Position numbers and translations under genes: made by a program
DNA from: Flagellimonas flava
Lineage (GTDB): Bacteria > Bacteroidota > Bacteroidia > Flavobacteriales > Flavobacteriaceae
Assembly (NCBI RefSeq): GCF_900129665.1
Contig: NZ_FQWL01000004.1
Coordinates: forward strand, 204,872-268,871
Reading direction: 5' to 3'
DNA: 64,000 bases
Part shown: positions 1 to 7,476 of the stretch, one piece after another
Layout: each line of letters opens with the position of its first letter
Position numbering within the stretch: the stretch's first letter is position 1
The notes under the pieces: generated by a model
What the model was told of the DNA's origin: nothing
Seen by the model: the letters and a program-made list of their open reading frames with translations, nothing else
Database searches by the model: none

Positions 1-1
1 G

Positions 2-658
2 GAACTCTTTCAATCTGGATTGAAAAACAATTTGGATACCATTGATCAAACTCGAGAGGTTGCAGAACGATGGGCAATATGGAAAGCGGAAAAGAAGAAA
101 CGACTTCTTGAAACTTCGGATGAGGGAGTAAGCTCCATTGCGGTCTTCGATACCATGAATCAGTTGACCCCGGAGGATGCCGTTATGTGCGTGGATGTAG
201 GTAACAATGCCTATTCCTTCGGGCGCTATTTTGAAAGCAAGGAGCAGGATTTCCTAATGTCTGGTTATTTGGGGTCCATCGGATTTGCCTTGCCTGGATC
301 TATGGGCGCTTGGGCGGCGGTAGGGGATACCAGACCCGTGGTGGCTGTTGCCGGGGATGGTGGGCTATGTCAATATTTAGCGGAAATTACAACCTTGGTT
401 AAATACAAAATGCCGGTGAAATTAATAGTTCTGAACAATCATGAACTGGGAAAAATTTCCAAAGAGCAACGCGCTGGCGAATTTGATGTATGGAAAACCT
501 CACTTTCCAACCCAAATTTTGCTGAATTCGCACAGTCCTGTGGCGCGTGGGGAAACCGGGTGGACAAACAAGAAGATCTTACTGCCGCAATGAAGGAACT
601 TTTTGCCCAGAAAGGCCCAGCGGTCTTGGAGGTAATTACAGATGTAAACCTTATATAA
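2..658 (+). CDS. Thiamine pyrophosphate-dependent oxidase/decarboxylase, C-terminal part (5' end outside window)
   Basis: The frame is open from base 2 with no convincing start, so this is the last ~219 residues of a longer TPP enzyme (pyruvate oxidase / acetolactate synthase superfamily, usually ~550-600 aa). The TPP pyrophosphate/Mg2+ motif is visible: GDGG followed about 25 residues later by VLNNHELGKI. The DVGNNAYSF and GYLGSIGFALPGSMGAW stretches match the PoxB/AlsS-type C-terminal domain. A quinone-linked pyruvate oxidase is the most natural reading given the redox genes immediately downstream, but the N-terminal half and specificity residues are not in the window. The next gene starts 2 bases after its stop, so it is probably co-transcribed with the membrane redox genes to 3499. 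Confidence 0.85.
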   Translation, partial: ELFQSGLKNNLDTIDQTREVAERWAIWKAEKKKRLLETSDEGVSSIAVFDTMNQLTPEDAVMCVDVGNNAYSFGRYFESKEQDFLMSGYLGSIGFALPGSMGAWAAVGDTRPVVAVAGDGGLCQYLAEITTLVKYKMPVKLIVLNNHELGKISKEQRAGEFDVWKTSLSNPNFAEFAQSCGAWGNRVDKQEDLTAAMKELFAQKGPAVLEVITDVNLI

Positions 659-660
659 CC

Positions 661-870
661 ATGCTTTTGGTCATTCAAATTTTTTTAACGCTGCTTGCAA
701 CGTATTTCATTATAGGTCTTGCGTTTGCACTTTTCTTTGTGTTTGGCGGTGCCACAAAGCTTGACCCGTTGATGAAGGATAGCAAAAAGATGGTCAGGGT
801 GTTGTTATTTCCAGGAGTCGTGGCCACATGGCCTTTTTTATTGCGGAACTTGATAAGGAACAAATCATGA
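661..870 (+). CDS. Small membrane protein in redox operon
   Basis: A 69-residue protein starting at the ATG at 661, two bases after the stop of the TPP enzyme. Two hydrophobic stretches (about residues 1-28 and 45-60) with a charged KLDPLMKDSKKMVR linker suggest two membrane passes. No family is recognised. The stop overlaps the next start in an ATGA arrangement, implying translational coupling. A role as a small accessory subunit for the neighbouring haem/Rieske membrane protein is inference from position only. Confidence 0.65.
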   Translation: MLLVIQIFLTLLATYFIIGLAFALFFVFGGATKLDPLMKDSKKMVRVLLFPGVVATWPFLLRNLIRNKS

Positions 871-1229
871 TTGCAGGTCAGCGAAAAGCACATCGACAAA
901 TATGGTTGGCCATAGGACTTGCCCTGCCCATACTCTTGTTTTTTGCCACAAGAGATCTTGATTTTTCCGGTGAGACTGAGGACGTTGGTCATCCCGATCA
1001 ATTCGTTTCCAAAATGTTGCAGAATAGGACCCTACATCTCAAATTAAATGCACCTTTAAAAAATCCATCGGCTGTGGTGTATGCCATTGACTCCAAAGGA
1101 AATCCCGGAAAAATACTTGGACAACTGTACGGGGAGGGGGAGTATCAGTTTATACTTCCAGTTGATGCATCGGGCATTTCCGTGGTTGATGAACTAAAGA
1201 ATGAAAAAATTTATACCACTACTTTCTGA
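867..1229 (+). CDS. Single-pass membrane protein of unknown function in redox operon
   Basis: About 120 residues. I chose the ATG at 867, which overlaps the previous stop (ATGA), over an in-frame start at 828 that would overlap the upstream gene by 43 bases. One N-terminal membrane segment (about residues 11-27, IWLAIGLALPILLFFA) is followed by a ~90-residue domain rich in beta-type sequence, probably extracytoplasmic. No catalytic or metal-binding motif is evident. Its last base is also the first base of the downstream Rieske/ferric-reductase gene start, so expression is tightly coupled. Function unknown. Confidence 0.7.
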   Translation: MIAGQRKAHRQIWLAIGLALPILLFFATRDLDFSGETEDVGHPDQFVSKMLQNRTLHLKLNAPLKNPSAVVYAIDSKGNPGKILGQLYGEGEYQFILPVDASGISVVDELKNEKIYTTTF

Positions 1230-2260
1230 TGGGGCTAGACTATAAATTGGTGCTTTGGAACAAGCACAAGAAGACATATGATAAGATCATCGTTTTGGGT
1301 ATGCTGGCCTATTTGGTGTTGTTCTTTGTTCTGAGTTTTTTGATCAATCCTGAGTTAACAGCCGAAACCGTAATCATAAGGGCTTTCGGTTCTTTAGCCA
1401 TTTTAATGCTACATATCATCTTGGCAATAGGCCCGTTAAGTCGATTGAATCCCCAATTTTTACCCATTTTGTATAATAGAAGGCATTTGGGGGTGAGTAT
1501 GTTTCTTGCGGCCTTTATACATGGTGGGATATCAATTTTTCAATTTCACGCCCTAGGGAGTACCAATCCAATTTATGCTATTTTCACCTCGAACATGGAG
1601 TATGGTTCGCTGACCAATTTTCCTTTTCAGGTTTTGGGTTTTTTGGCTTTGTTGATTTTATTTCTGATGGCATCAACCAGTCATGATTTTTTTCTAAAGA
1701 ATCTTTCGCCTAGAATTTGGAAAGGTCTTCATATGCTGGTATATCTGGCGTATGCCCTGGTGGTGATGCATGTTTTTCTAGGTGCTTTTCAGCAAGAGAC
1801 CTCGCCATTTACGATGACTTTTTTGATACTTGGATTTGTAACCATTTCTGGTTTGCACCTTGTAGCAGCCTTTAAGGAGTCCAAAGTGGATGGGTTGAAA
1901 AGCAGCGTCGATGACTCGGGTTGGCTTGAGGTGTGCAATGTGAACGAAATTGCTAATAACAGGGCCAAAATATTCACTGTGGCCGGCGAGCGGGTAGCGA
2001 TATTTAAATACGACGGTAAGTTATCCGCAATACACAATGTATGCAAGCATCAAGGCGGACCTTTGGGAGAAGGAAAGGTTGTTGATGGGTGTATTACCTG
2101 TCCTTGGCACGGGTATCAGTACCTTCCACACAATGGACAATCACCCCCGCCATTTACCGAAAAAGTGATTACCTACGAGCTGCGATTGTCAAACGGGATA
2201 ATTTATATCAATCCTAATGGGTTTTCGGAGGGAACGGAAGTTAAACCTTTGAATTATTGA
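1229..2260 (+). CDS. Ferric-reductase-like haem b membrane protein fused to a C-terminal Rieske [2Fe-2S] domain
   Basis: 343 residues. The N-terminal ~215 residues hold about six membrane segments of the ferric reductase-like / MsrQ type, with candidate haem-ligand histidines in or near helices (H62, H86, H98, H168, H181). After a short linker, residues ~230-335 form a Rieske domain: C272-x-H274 and C291-x-x-H294 are the expected [2Fe-2S] ligands, and the following TFEKVITYE-like segment is typical. The fusion would pass electrons between an iron-sulphur centre and membrane haem. Sandwiched between small membrane proteins and a Cys/His-motif protein, it is the core of the operon. The physiological donor and acceptor are unknown; MsrQ-like support of a reductase or quinone chemistry are both possible. 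Confidence 0.85.
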   Translation: MGLDYKLVLWNKHKKTYDKIIVLGMLAYLVLFFVLSFLINPELTAETVIIRAFGSLAILMLHIILAIGPLSRLNPQFLPILYNRRHLGVSMFLAAFIHGGISIFQFHALGSTNPIYAIFTSNMEYGSLTNFPFQVLGFLALLILFLMASTSHDFFLKNLSPRIWKGLHMLVYLAYALVVMHVFLGAFQQETSPFTMTFLILGFVTISGLHLVAAFKESKVDGLKSSVDDSGWLEVCNVNEIANNRAKIFTVAGERVAIFKYDGKLSAIHNVCKHQGGPLGEGKVVDGCITCPWHGYQYLPHNGQSPPPFTEKVITYELRLSNGIIYINPNGFSEGTEVKPLNY

Positions 2261-2262
2261 CT

Positions 2263-3051
2263 ATGGAGAAACAGGATGAATTTTACATTGGGTATGTCGA
2301 TGAGGTAGGGGCCCAGACAAAAAAAAGTTTAAAAAAATTCACCTTCGGAGCCATTGGAGTTTTGCTTTTGGCAAGCTTTCTCTTTGCCTTTTTTCAAAAA
2401 CCGGCGAGGGCCAGCGCGTTCGATTTTGATACCCCGACCAAAATTTCGGGAACCTATTTTGAGGTACCATACCCCATGCTTCGTGTTAAACTTGGGGAGA
2501 ATGCCTATAAGAATATCCTGCTCTTGGGCTTTGGTAAATTTGGCGCCAACAACTATGTAAAGGACATCAGAGAGGACGTAGGGGATTTGAATGGCAAGCA
2601 CCTAACCATAGAAGGAAACCTTGTCTACTATAATGGTAAGACCCTGCTCCAAATCGATGATAGCCAGAAAATAAGTTTGGATGAAGAGATTATCGTTCCT
2701 CCTCTAAAACCTTCTTCTTTGGGACATCTGGAGATTACTGGAGAAATTGTTGATCCAAAATGCTATTTTGGGGTAATGAAGCCGGGTTTCGGTAAAATCC
2801 ATCGTAGCTGTGCGGCGCTCTGTATTGCGGGAGGCATCCCGCCGGTCTTGGTTTCTTCAGAGAAAAATGAAGTTTCGGACTATTTTTTATTGGCCGATAT
2901 GAAAGGAAACCCCTTGCATAAAGACATATTACCCTATATAGGACAGCCACTTCAAGTTGGGGGCAAAGTCGAAAAGATAGGGGATTGGCATCTTTTGCGA
3001 ATTGATGTTGACTCCATAATAAAAATGGACAAAAAATCTTCAATTTATTAA
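2263..3051 (+). CDS. Membrane-anchored protein with conserved Cys/His motif, function unknown
   Basis: 262 residues from the ATG at 2263, just after the Rieske gene's stop. A TTG two codons earlier is also possible. A short cytoplasmic N-terminus is followed by one membrane segment (residues ~28-45) and a large extracytoplasmic region. The striking part is C167, H180, C183 and C187 within a compact segment containing DPKCYFGVMKPG and HRSCAALCIAGGIPP, which looks like a metal- or cofactor-binding or redox-active site. Beta-rich stretches on either side resemble small OB-like domains, though that is a guess. It lies between the Rieske/haem gene and a YHS gene, implying a shared electron-transfer role. 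I do not recognise a named family. Confidence 0.75.
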   Translation: MEKQDEFYIGYVDEVGAQTKKSLKKFTFGAIGVLLLASFLFAFFQKPARASAFDFDTPTKISGTYFEVPYPMLRVKLGENAYKNILLLGFGKFGANNYVKDIREDVGDLNGKHLTIEGNLVYYNGKTLLQIDDSQKISLDEEIIVPPLKPSSLGHLEITGEIVDPKCYFGVMKPGFGKIHRSCAALCIAGGIPPVLVSSEKNEVSDYFLLADMKGNPLHKDILPYIGQPLQVGGKVEKIGDWHLLRIDVDSIIKMDKKSSIY

Positions 3052-3052
3052 G

Positions 3053-3499
3053 ATGAAAAAAATAATACTATTAGCTTTTCTGCTACTAGGTACGATTGCC
3101 TACAGTCAATCCAAGCATTTCAACACCAAAAAAGGATATGCAGCCCATGGGTACGATGTGGTGGCTTACTTTGATGGTAGCGCAACACTGGGAAACAAAG
3201 ACATAGGAACAACCTTCCAAGGAATAGATTATAAATTCTCGACCAAAGAGAATTTGGAGCGCTTTAATACCGATCCAGCTGCCTATGTGCCCCAATATGG
3301 AGGTTATTGCGCGTATGCGATAGCCGTATCTGGAAAAAAGGTAAATGTTAATCCGGAGACCTATGAGATAAGGGATGGGAAGCTTTACTTGTTTTACAAC
3401 GCCGGCAAGACCAATACCTTGGATCTATGGCTAAAGGAGTCCCCCGAAACACTTCAGCTTACAGCCGACAAGAACTGGAAGAAAATAGCAGGAAAGTAA
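3053..3499 (+). CDS. Exported YHS-domain protein
   Basis: 148 residues beginning one base after the previous stop. A signal peptide (MKKIILLAFLLLGTIAYSQS, cut near residue 18-20) precedes a YHS domain: HGYDVVAYFDG, GIDYKFSTKENLERFNTDPAAYVPQYGGYCAYA. YHS domains are known from metal-transporting ATPases and related proteins and are thought to bind metal, though most stand-alone secreted members lack a proven role. Here the domain keeps one Cys (C86) and several aromatic residues. Last gene of the operon, followed by an ~88-base gap. Confidence 0.85.
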   Translation: MKKIILLAFLLLGTIAYSQSKHFNTKKGYAAHGYDVVAYFDGSATLGNKDIGTTFQGIDYKFSTKENLERFNTDPAAYVPQYGGYCAYAIAVSGKKVNVNPETYEIRDGKLYLFYNAGKTNTLDLWLKESPETLQLTADKNWKKIAGK

Positions 3500-3586
3500 C
3501 TCGGTGTCCAGTTAAAAATCCTTAAAAATAGCACCGAATTTGTGCCATGCTGTTAGGTATGCCTATTTTAGAGACTATTATTAACA

Positions 3587-4267
3587 ATGTTAATGCGGAT
3601 GCCTTCTTTTCAAATGAATAGCTATGCCAAGGTAGTTTTATCTGGACTTTTGATAAGCTTCCTAGGAGCACTTCCATTTGGAACATTGAATTTAACGGCC
3701 TTTGACATAGCCGCTTCCCAAAGTTTGGAAGCCGCATGGTGGTTTGCCGCTGCGGTGGTATTGGTGGAACTTGGGGTGGTGCGGTTGACCTTGATTGGAA
3801 ACGAACGCCTGCATTTGGGAGAAAAGTTCTCATTTTATATCATTCCTTTTGGAATTATATTGTTGCTGTATCTGGCACTTTCTAGTTTCCAGGCTTCCGT
3901 TGCGGTTTCTGAAGCAAGTTCAAAAATTGGATTATTGCCCAAAATCAGCTCCGCCTTTGTATTGGGACTGCTGTTAAGTGCCCTCAACCCCCTGCAGGTT
4001 CCTTTTTGGATGACCTGGAACAAGGTACTATCGGGTAAAGGGGTCTTAAAAAAATCCAAGACAAGCTATAATGGCTATCTTTTGGGCATTGGGATTGGAA
4101 CTGTTTCTGCGTTGGCCCTCTTTATTTTGGCGGGGAAATACATTTTTTCCAACTATGACAACTACAGTACGGTTACCAACATTCTTATGGGGTTGCTGTA
4201 TTTGGGTTTTTCCATATATCTTTCATATCTATTCTTTAAGAAACGTCTCAACTTGAAAATACAATAA
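3587..4267 (+). CDS. LysE/RhtB-like membrane transporter
   Basis: Up to 226 residues with about six membrane segments. The opening SGLLISFLGALPFGTLNLTAFDIA, with a glycine/proline-containing first helix, and the internal SALNPLQVPFWMTW segment are the LysE-superfamily pattern (amino acid or related metabolite efflux). Several in-frame ATGs are available (3587, 3593, 3599, 3614); 3614 leaves 217 residues and starts closest to the first helix, so the true start is uncertain. It is separated from the redox operon by about 90 bases and from the next gene by only 6, so it may lead the DinB-NRDE-ATP-grasp transcript. Substrate unknown. Confidence 0.75.
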   Translation: MLMRMPSFQMNSYAKVVLSGLLISFLGALPFGTLNLTAFDIAASQSLEAAWWFAAAVVLVELGVVRLTLIGNERLHLGEKFSFYIIPFGIILLLYLALSSFQASVAVSEASSKIGLLPKISSAFVLGLLLSALNPLQVPFWMTWNKVLSGKGVLKKSKTSYNGYLLGIGIGTVSALALFILAGKYIFSNYDNYSTVTNILMGLLYLGFSIYLSYLFFKKRLNLKIQ

Positions 4268-4273
4268 ACAATT

Positions 4274-4759
4274 ATGTTTAGATCCTCTATAGCTACCTTG
4301 GAACAGTTCAAGGAAATTCTACTGCAATTGCCAGAAGAATGCTATTCCAAATCTTGTAAAGTCCTTTCTGATGCCACAATTGGGCAACATACAAGACATA
4401 TCATAGAATTGTATCTGTGCCTTATCAATGGCTATGAGAATGCCGATGTCTCCTATGACCGAAGGGAAAGAAACCGAAGAATTGAACAAGAATTACCATT
4501 TGCAGTGGAACAACTAACAAGCATACAATCAACACTCCAAAAGCCCAATAAAACGGTGAGGGTGAGTTACGAATTAGGCGATGCCGAAACCTGCTTGGAA
4601 TCCAATTATTACCGGGAGGTCATGTACAATTTGGAGCACACCATACATCACCATGCACTTATTAAGGTGGGTATCCTATTTTTTACCGACATTCCGTTGC
4701 CTGAATCATTTGGAATAGCTCCGTCAACCCTTCAACACCGTCAAGCATGTGCACAGTAA
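4274..4759 (+). CDS. DinB/YfiT-like four-helix-bundle protein
   Basis: 161 residues. The metal-ligand pattern of the DinB superfamily is present: H39 and H42 in IGQHTRHIIE, and a second cluster near residue 122 (EHTIHHHALIKVG). Such proteins are often metal-dependent thiol-transferase-like enzymes, but most lack an assigned reaction. The 3' end overlaps the start of the NRDE gene by 13 bases, so the two are almost certainly translated together. With the following ATP-grasp gene it forms a coupled trio of unknown function. Confidence 0.8.
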   Translation: MFRSSIATLEQFKEILLQLPEECYSKSCKVLSDATIGQHTRHIIELYLCLINGYENADVSYDRRERNRRIEQELPFAVEQLTSIQSTLQKPNKTVRVSYELGDAETCLESNYYREVMYNLEHTIHHHALIKVGILFFTDIPLPESFGIAPSTLQHRQACAQ

Positions 4760-5472
4760 GTTTTATTAGACGAGACGAAGGATGTTTTATCACATCCAAT
4801 CGGGATGAACATATTTCCAGGCCTTTGGCCCATAGACCCGAGGAGGAAACTTTAGGAGGTATAAAAGTACTTTTCCCCAAGGATCCGCGGGCAGGTGGGA
4901 CATGGTTCGCCCTAAACGAGCTCGGTGCTGTGGCAGTGCTGTTAAATGGTGCTTTTGTGAACCATAAACGCCAGTTGCCCTATGCTAAAAGCCGGGGTTT
5001 GATTTTGCTGGAGGTGATTTCAAGTAGGCAACCGGGAAAAATGCTTCAGGAAATGAACCTCGAACAGATAGAGCCATTTACCTTGGTTCTTTTTGAAGAT
5101 GAAAAACTCTTGGAGTTTCGCTGGGATGGGGAAGTTAAGCATGTTAAGCCGCTCAATTCCGAACAGGATTACATTTGGTCTTCGGTAACCCTGTATGATG
5201 CTGATGCCATTCATCAAAGAAATACCTTGTTCAATAGATTTATTGAAGGCACCCGCGAGATTTCAGCCCAAAAAATCGTTGATTTTCATTCCAATAATCA
5301 TAGCGACTATGAAAATGGTTTTATTATAGATCGTACGACAGGTTTGAAAACGTTCAGTGTAACACAAGTAGTGCTGAATTCGGATAACAACAAGATGCGG
5401 CATTTCGACCTCTTGAATGACCAGGCCTATCATGTGGCTTTTTCACCTAAGCAACTAACACCTATCAAATGA
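4747..5472 (+). CDS. NRDE family protein (TANGO2-like)
   Basis: 241 residues starting MCTVSF with the diagnostic NRDE tetrapeptide at residues 18-21 (TSNRDE). In this family Cys2 is the proposed N-terminal nucleophile after removal of Met1, as in Ntn hydrolases. The GGTWFALNELGAVAVLLN segment also fits. Eukaryotic TANGO2 is linked to haem/lipid handling and Golgi organisation, but the biochemical activity of bacterial members is not settled. The gene overlaps DinB upstream (13 bases) and the ATP-grasp gene downstream (ATGA at 5469-5472). Confidence 0.85.
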   Translation: MCTVSFIRRDEGCFITSNRDEHISRPLAHRPEEETLGGIKVLFPKDPRAGGTWFALNELGAVAVLLNGAFVNHKRQLPYAKSRGLILLEVISSRQPGKMLQEMNLEQIEPFTLVLFEDEKLLEFRWDGEVKHVKPLNSEQDYIWSSVTLYDADAIHQRNTLFNRFIEGTREISAQKIVDFHSNNHSDYENGFIIDRTTGLKTFSVTQVVLNSDNNKMRHFDLLNDQAYHVAFSPKQLTPIK

Positions 5473-6512
5473 GTTCCTGGCGATTAAAATGGCATAAGCT
5501 TACACATTGGGAATATTGGCCTTTATGGGCTATCTATTATCCCTTGTTTCCGGTTTGGCTCTATTTTTCGTTGAAAGCCCGTTCGTTCTTCTTCTTTAAT
5601 GCAGCGAACCCGTCCATGAAAAATGGAGGTATGGCCATGGAATCCAAAATGGATATTTACAATATGATTCCAGCAGAACATATACCCCAGACGGTTTTTA
5701 TCCCGAGGGAGGAACAACCAGAATTAGCTTTGGAAAAAGTTCTTAAAGCGGGTATTTCTTTTCCTTTTATTGCAAAGCCGGATATAGGTATGAAGGCTTT
5801 CGGAGTGGAAAAAATTCACAATAAGGATGAATTCAAGAATTACTTCCAAAAAACTCCGGAGAACTTTTTGGTACAAGAACTGATTCCCTTTCCCAATGAG
5901 GTGGGCATCTTTTACGTTCGCATGCCGGGAGAAGCAAAGGGAAAAATTACTGGAATTGTTTCAAAGCACTTTTTGTCCGTTGTTGGTGATGGGATAAGTA
6001 CCATATTGGAGTTGATCAAATCAAATCCAAGAAGCCATTTGCAGTTAAAGGTGTTGAGGAAAAGGTTTGGTTCTCGATTGATGGAAGTTTTGGATTCTGG
6101 AGAGGAATTTATTTTGGTCCCTTATGGCAGTCATACCCGAGGCGCCAAATTTGTCGACGATACCCATAAGCTTAACAAGGGCCTTTTGAAAACTATAGAT
6201 GATATTTGTTCCAAAATGGATGGGTTCCATTATGGCCGATTGGATGTGCTGCACAACTCTTTTGAGGAACTTTCCGAAGGAAAGAATTTTAGTATTATCG
6301 AAATCAATGGAGCAGGAGGGGAGGCCACCCATATCTATGACCCAAAACATTCCTTGTTCTTTGCATGGAAGGAAATTACCAAGCATTGGAACTACCTAAA
6401 TAAGATAAGTATTATAAACCATGGACTAGGACATTCATACCTAAGTTTTCGTGATGGTCGAGCCATGCTTAGGGAAAATGGGGAACTGGAAGCACAGTTA
6501 AAACTAATTTAA
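5469..6512 (+). CDS. ATP-grasp domain protein with hydrophobic N-terminus (putative carboxylate-amine ligase)
   Basis: 347 residues. The N-terminal ~40 residues are aromatic and hydrophobic (WEYWPLWAIYYPLFPVWLYFSLKARSFFFF), consistent with membrane association. The region from ~90 on reads as an ATP-grasp fold: PFIAKPDIGMKAFGVEKI for the nucleotide-binding lysine loop, FLVQELIPFPNEVGIFY for the central strand with adenine-binding residues, GRLDVL and FSIIEINGAGGEATHIYDP for Mg2+-binding acidic/Asn residues. Such enzymes ligate a carboxylate to an amine or similar nucleophile via acyl-phosphate. Substrate unknown. Coupled to NRDE by a 4-base overlap; the beta-barrel gene follows 2 bases later. 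Confidence 0.75.
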   Translation: MSSWRLKWHKLTHWEYWPLWAIYYPLFPVWLYFSLKARSFFFFNAANPSMKNGGMAMESKMDIYNMIPAEHIPQTVFIPREEQPELALEKVLKAGISFPFIAKPDIGMKAFGVEKIHNKDEFKNYFQKTPENFLVQELIPFPNEVGIFYVRMPGEAKGKITGIVSKHFLSVVGDGISTILELIKSNPRSHLQLKVLRKRFGSRLMEVLDSGEEFILVPYGSHTRGAKFVDDTHKLNKGLLKTIDDICSKMDGFHYGRLDVLHNSFEELSEGKNFSIIEINGAGGEATHIYDPKHSLFFAWKEITKHWNYLNKISIINHGLGHSYLSFRDGRAMLRENGELEAQLKLI

Positions 6513-6513
6513 G

Positions 6514-7089
6514 ATGGGGAAACAAGTTATATGGGTGTTGCTGCTATGTATTTCTGGAATTGGCTTGACCTATTCCCAGGATAACAAAGACACTGCTGCA
6601 CAGACAGCATTGGGAGTTTCTGCTCAGGTATATCCGGCGGGATTCATCCCTACCCTTAATTTAGAGCACGCTTTAAACGAAAACTCATCTTTATTGGTCC
6701 GCGTGGGAGCCAATATCGTGGATCGAAAGGATTTTAGCGATGTCAACCTAACGGAAGAAGGTGAAGGATTTGGTGGATCTGTTGGATTTCGAAAACACTA
6801 TCCCTCTGGGAAAGGAAAATTTATTGCAGGTCTTAATCTTGATATTTGGAGTCTAAATATTGATTGGACCGATGTAGACCCAACGGATGCACCGATTTCT
6901 GGAAGCACTTATACCCTTGTAATCCAACCTTGGCTGGAAGGCGGTTATTTTTTACCCATAAAAAACACCAAATCCCAATTGGGCCTCACACTCGGTTTCG
7001 GACGCGAAATCAATGCGATTACCAGCGGAGAGGAGGTAGAACAAGGCTTTATTGGAAGCCTTTTGTTGCACTACCAAATAATACTCTAA
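6514..7089 (+). CDS. Outer-membrane beta-barrel protein
   Basis: 191 residues with a signal peptide (MGKQVIWVLLLCISGIGLTYSQ, cut near residue 22). The rest alternates hydrophobic and polar residues with Gly/aromatic punctuation and ends in a short hydrophobic strand (GSLLLHYQIIL), like small OmpA/OmpW-type eight-stranded barrels. No ligand or enzymatic motif is visible. It starts one base after the ATP-grasp stop, so it is in the same transcript; whether it serves the trio is unknown. It ends convergent with the DUF2721 gene, 4 bases away. Confidence 0.75.
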   Translation: MGKQVIWVLLLCISGIGLTYSQDNKDTAAQTALGVSAQVYPAGFIPTLNLEHALNENSSLLVRVGANIVDRKDFSDVNLTEEGEGFGGSVGFRKHYPSGKGKFIAGLNLDIWSLNIDWTDVDPTDAPISGSTYTLVIQPWLEGGYFLPIKNTKSQLGLTLGFGREINAITSGEEVEQGFIGSLLLHYQIIL

Positions 7090-7092
7090 ATA

Positions 7093-7473
7093 TTACCTTC
7101 TAAACTGGTCTTGTTTGATTTTCACTGCCTTAAACGAAAAAAGTATCAGAAGAATTAAGGCGGTTAGACAGCTAATAATGCCCATCACGGAAAAATAAAC
7201 AGGAAGGTCATCTCCCATAATATGAGTGCTTTCATAGAGTCCGGCAATCAAACCGGAGAGCACAAAGCAAGCTACGGAAACATAGAGGAATACCATCGCA
7301 TAATTGATAAGCTTCAGCTGTTTTAATTTTCGTTGCAATAGGTTTTCGTAATCGAAGTGCTCAGTAATAAGTCCCTTGATTTCATTGCTCAAAGCTCCAA
7401 GCAAATTGGAGGTGGACATGAGCAGGAGACCCACTCCTGGAACAATGGTGATGGGAACGTACCAGCTTTCCAT
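7093..7473 (-). CDS. DUF2721 family membrane protein
   Basis: 126 residues, three hydrophobic segments (around residues 8-25, 58-78 and 90-115). The arrangement of a first helix containing PGVGLLLMSTSNLLGALSN, a basic amphipathic region and two tail helices matches DUF2721 membrane proteins. No reaction is known for the family. It lies 3 bases downstream of the 249-aa gene on the same strand, so the two are probably co-transcribed. Confidence 0.7.
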   Translation of the reverse strand: MESWYVPITIVPGVGLLLMSTSNLLGALSNEIKGLITEHFDYENLLQRKLKQLKLINYAMVFLYVSVACFVLSGLIAGLYESTHIMGDDLPVYFSVMGIISCLTALILLILFSFKAVKIKQDQFRR

Positions 7474-7476
7474 ATC

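Noticed and set aside
3500..3586. CGGTG ... CACCG inverted repeat after the YHS gene
   Set aside because: Five to six base pairs with a loop of over 20 bases and no T-run; too weak for a terminator.
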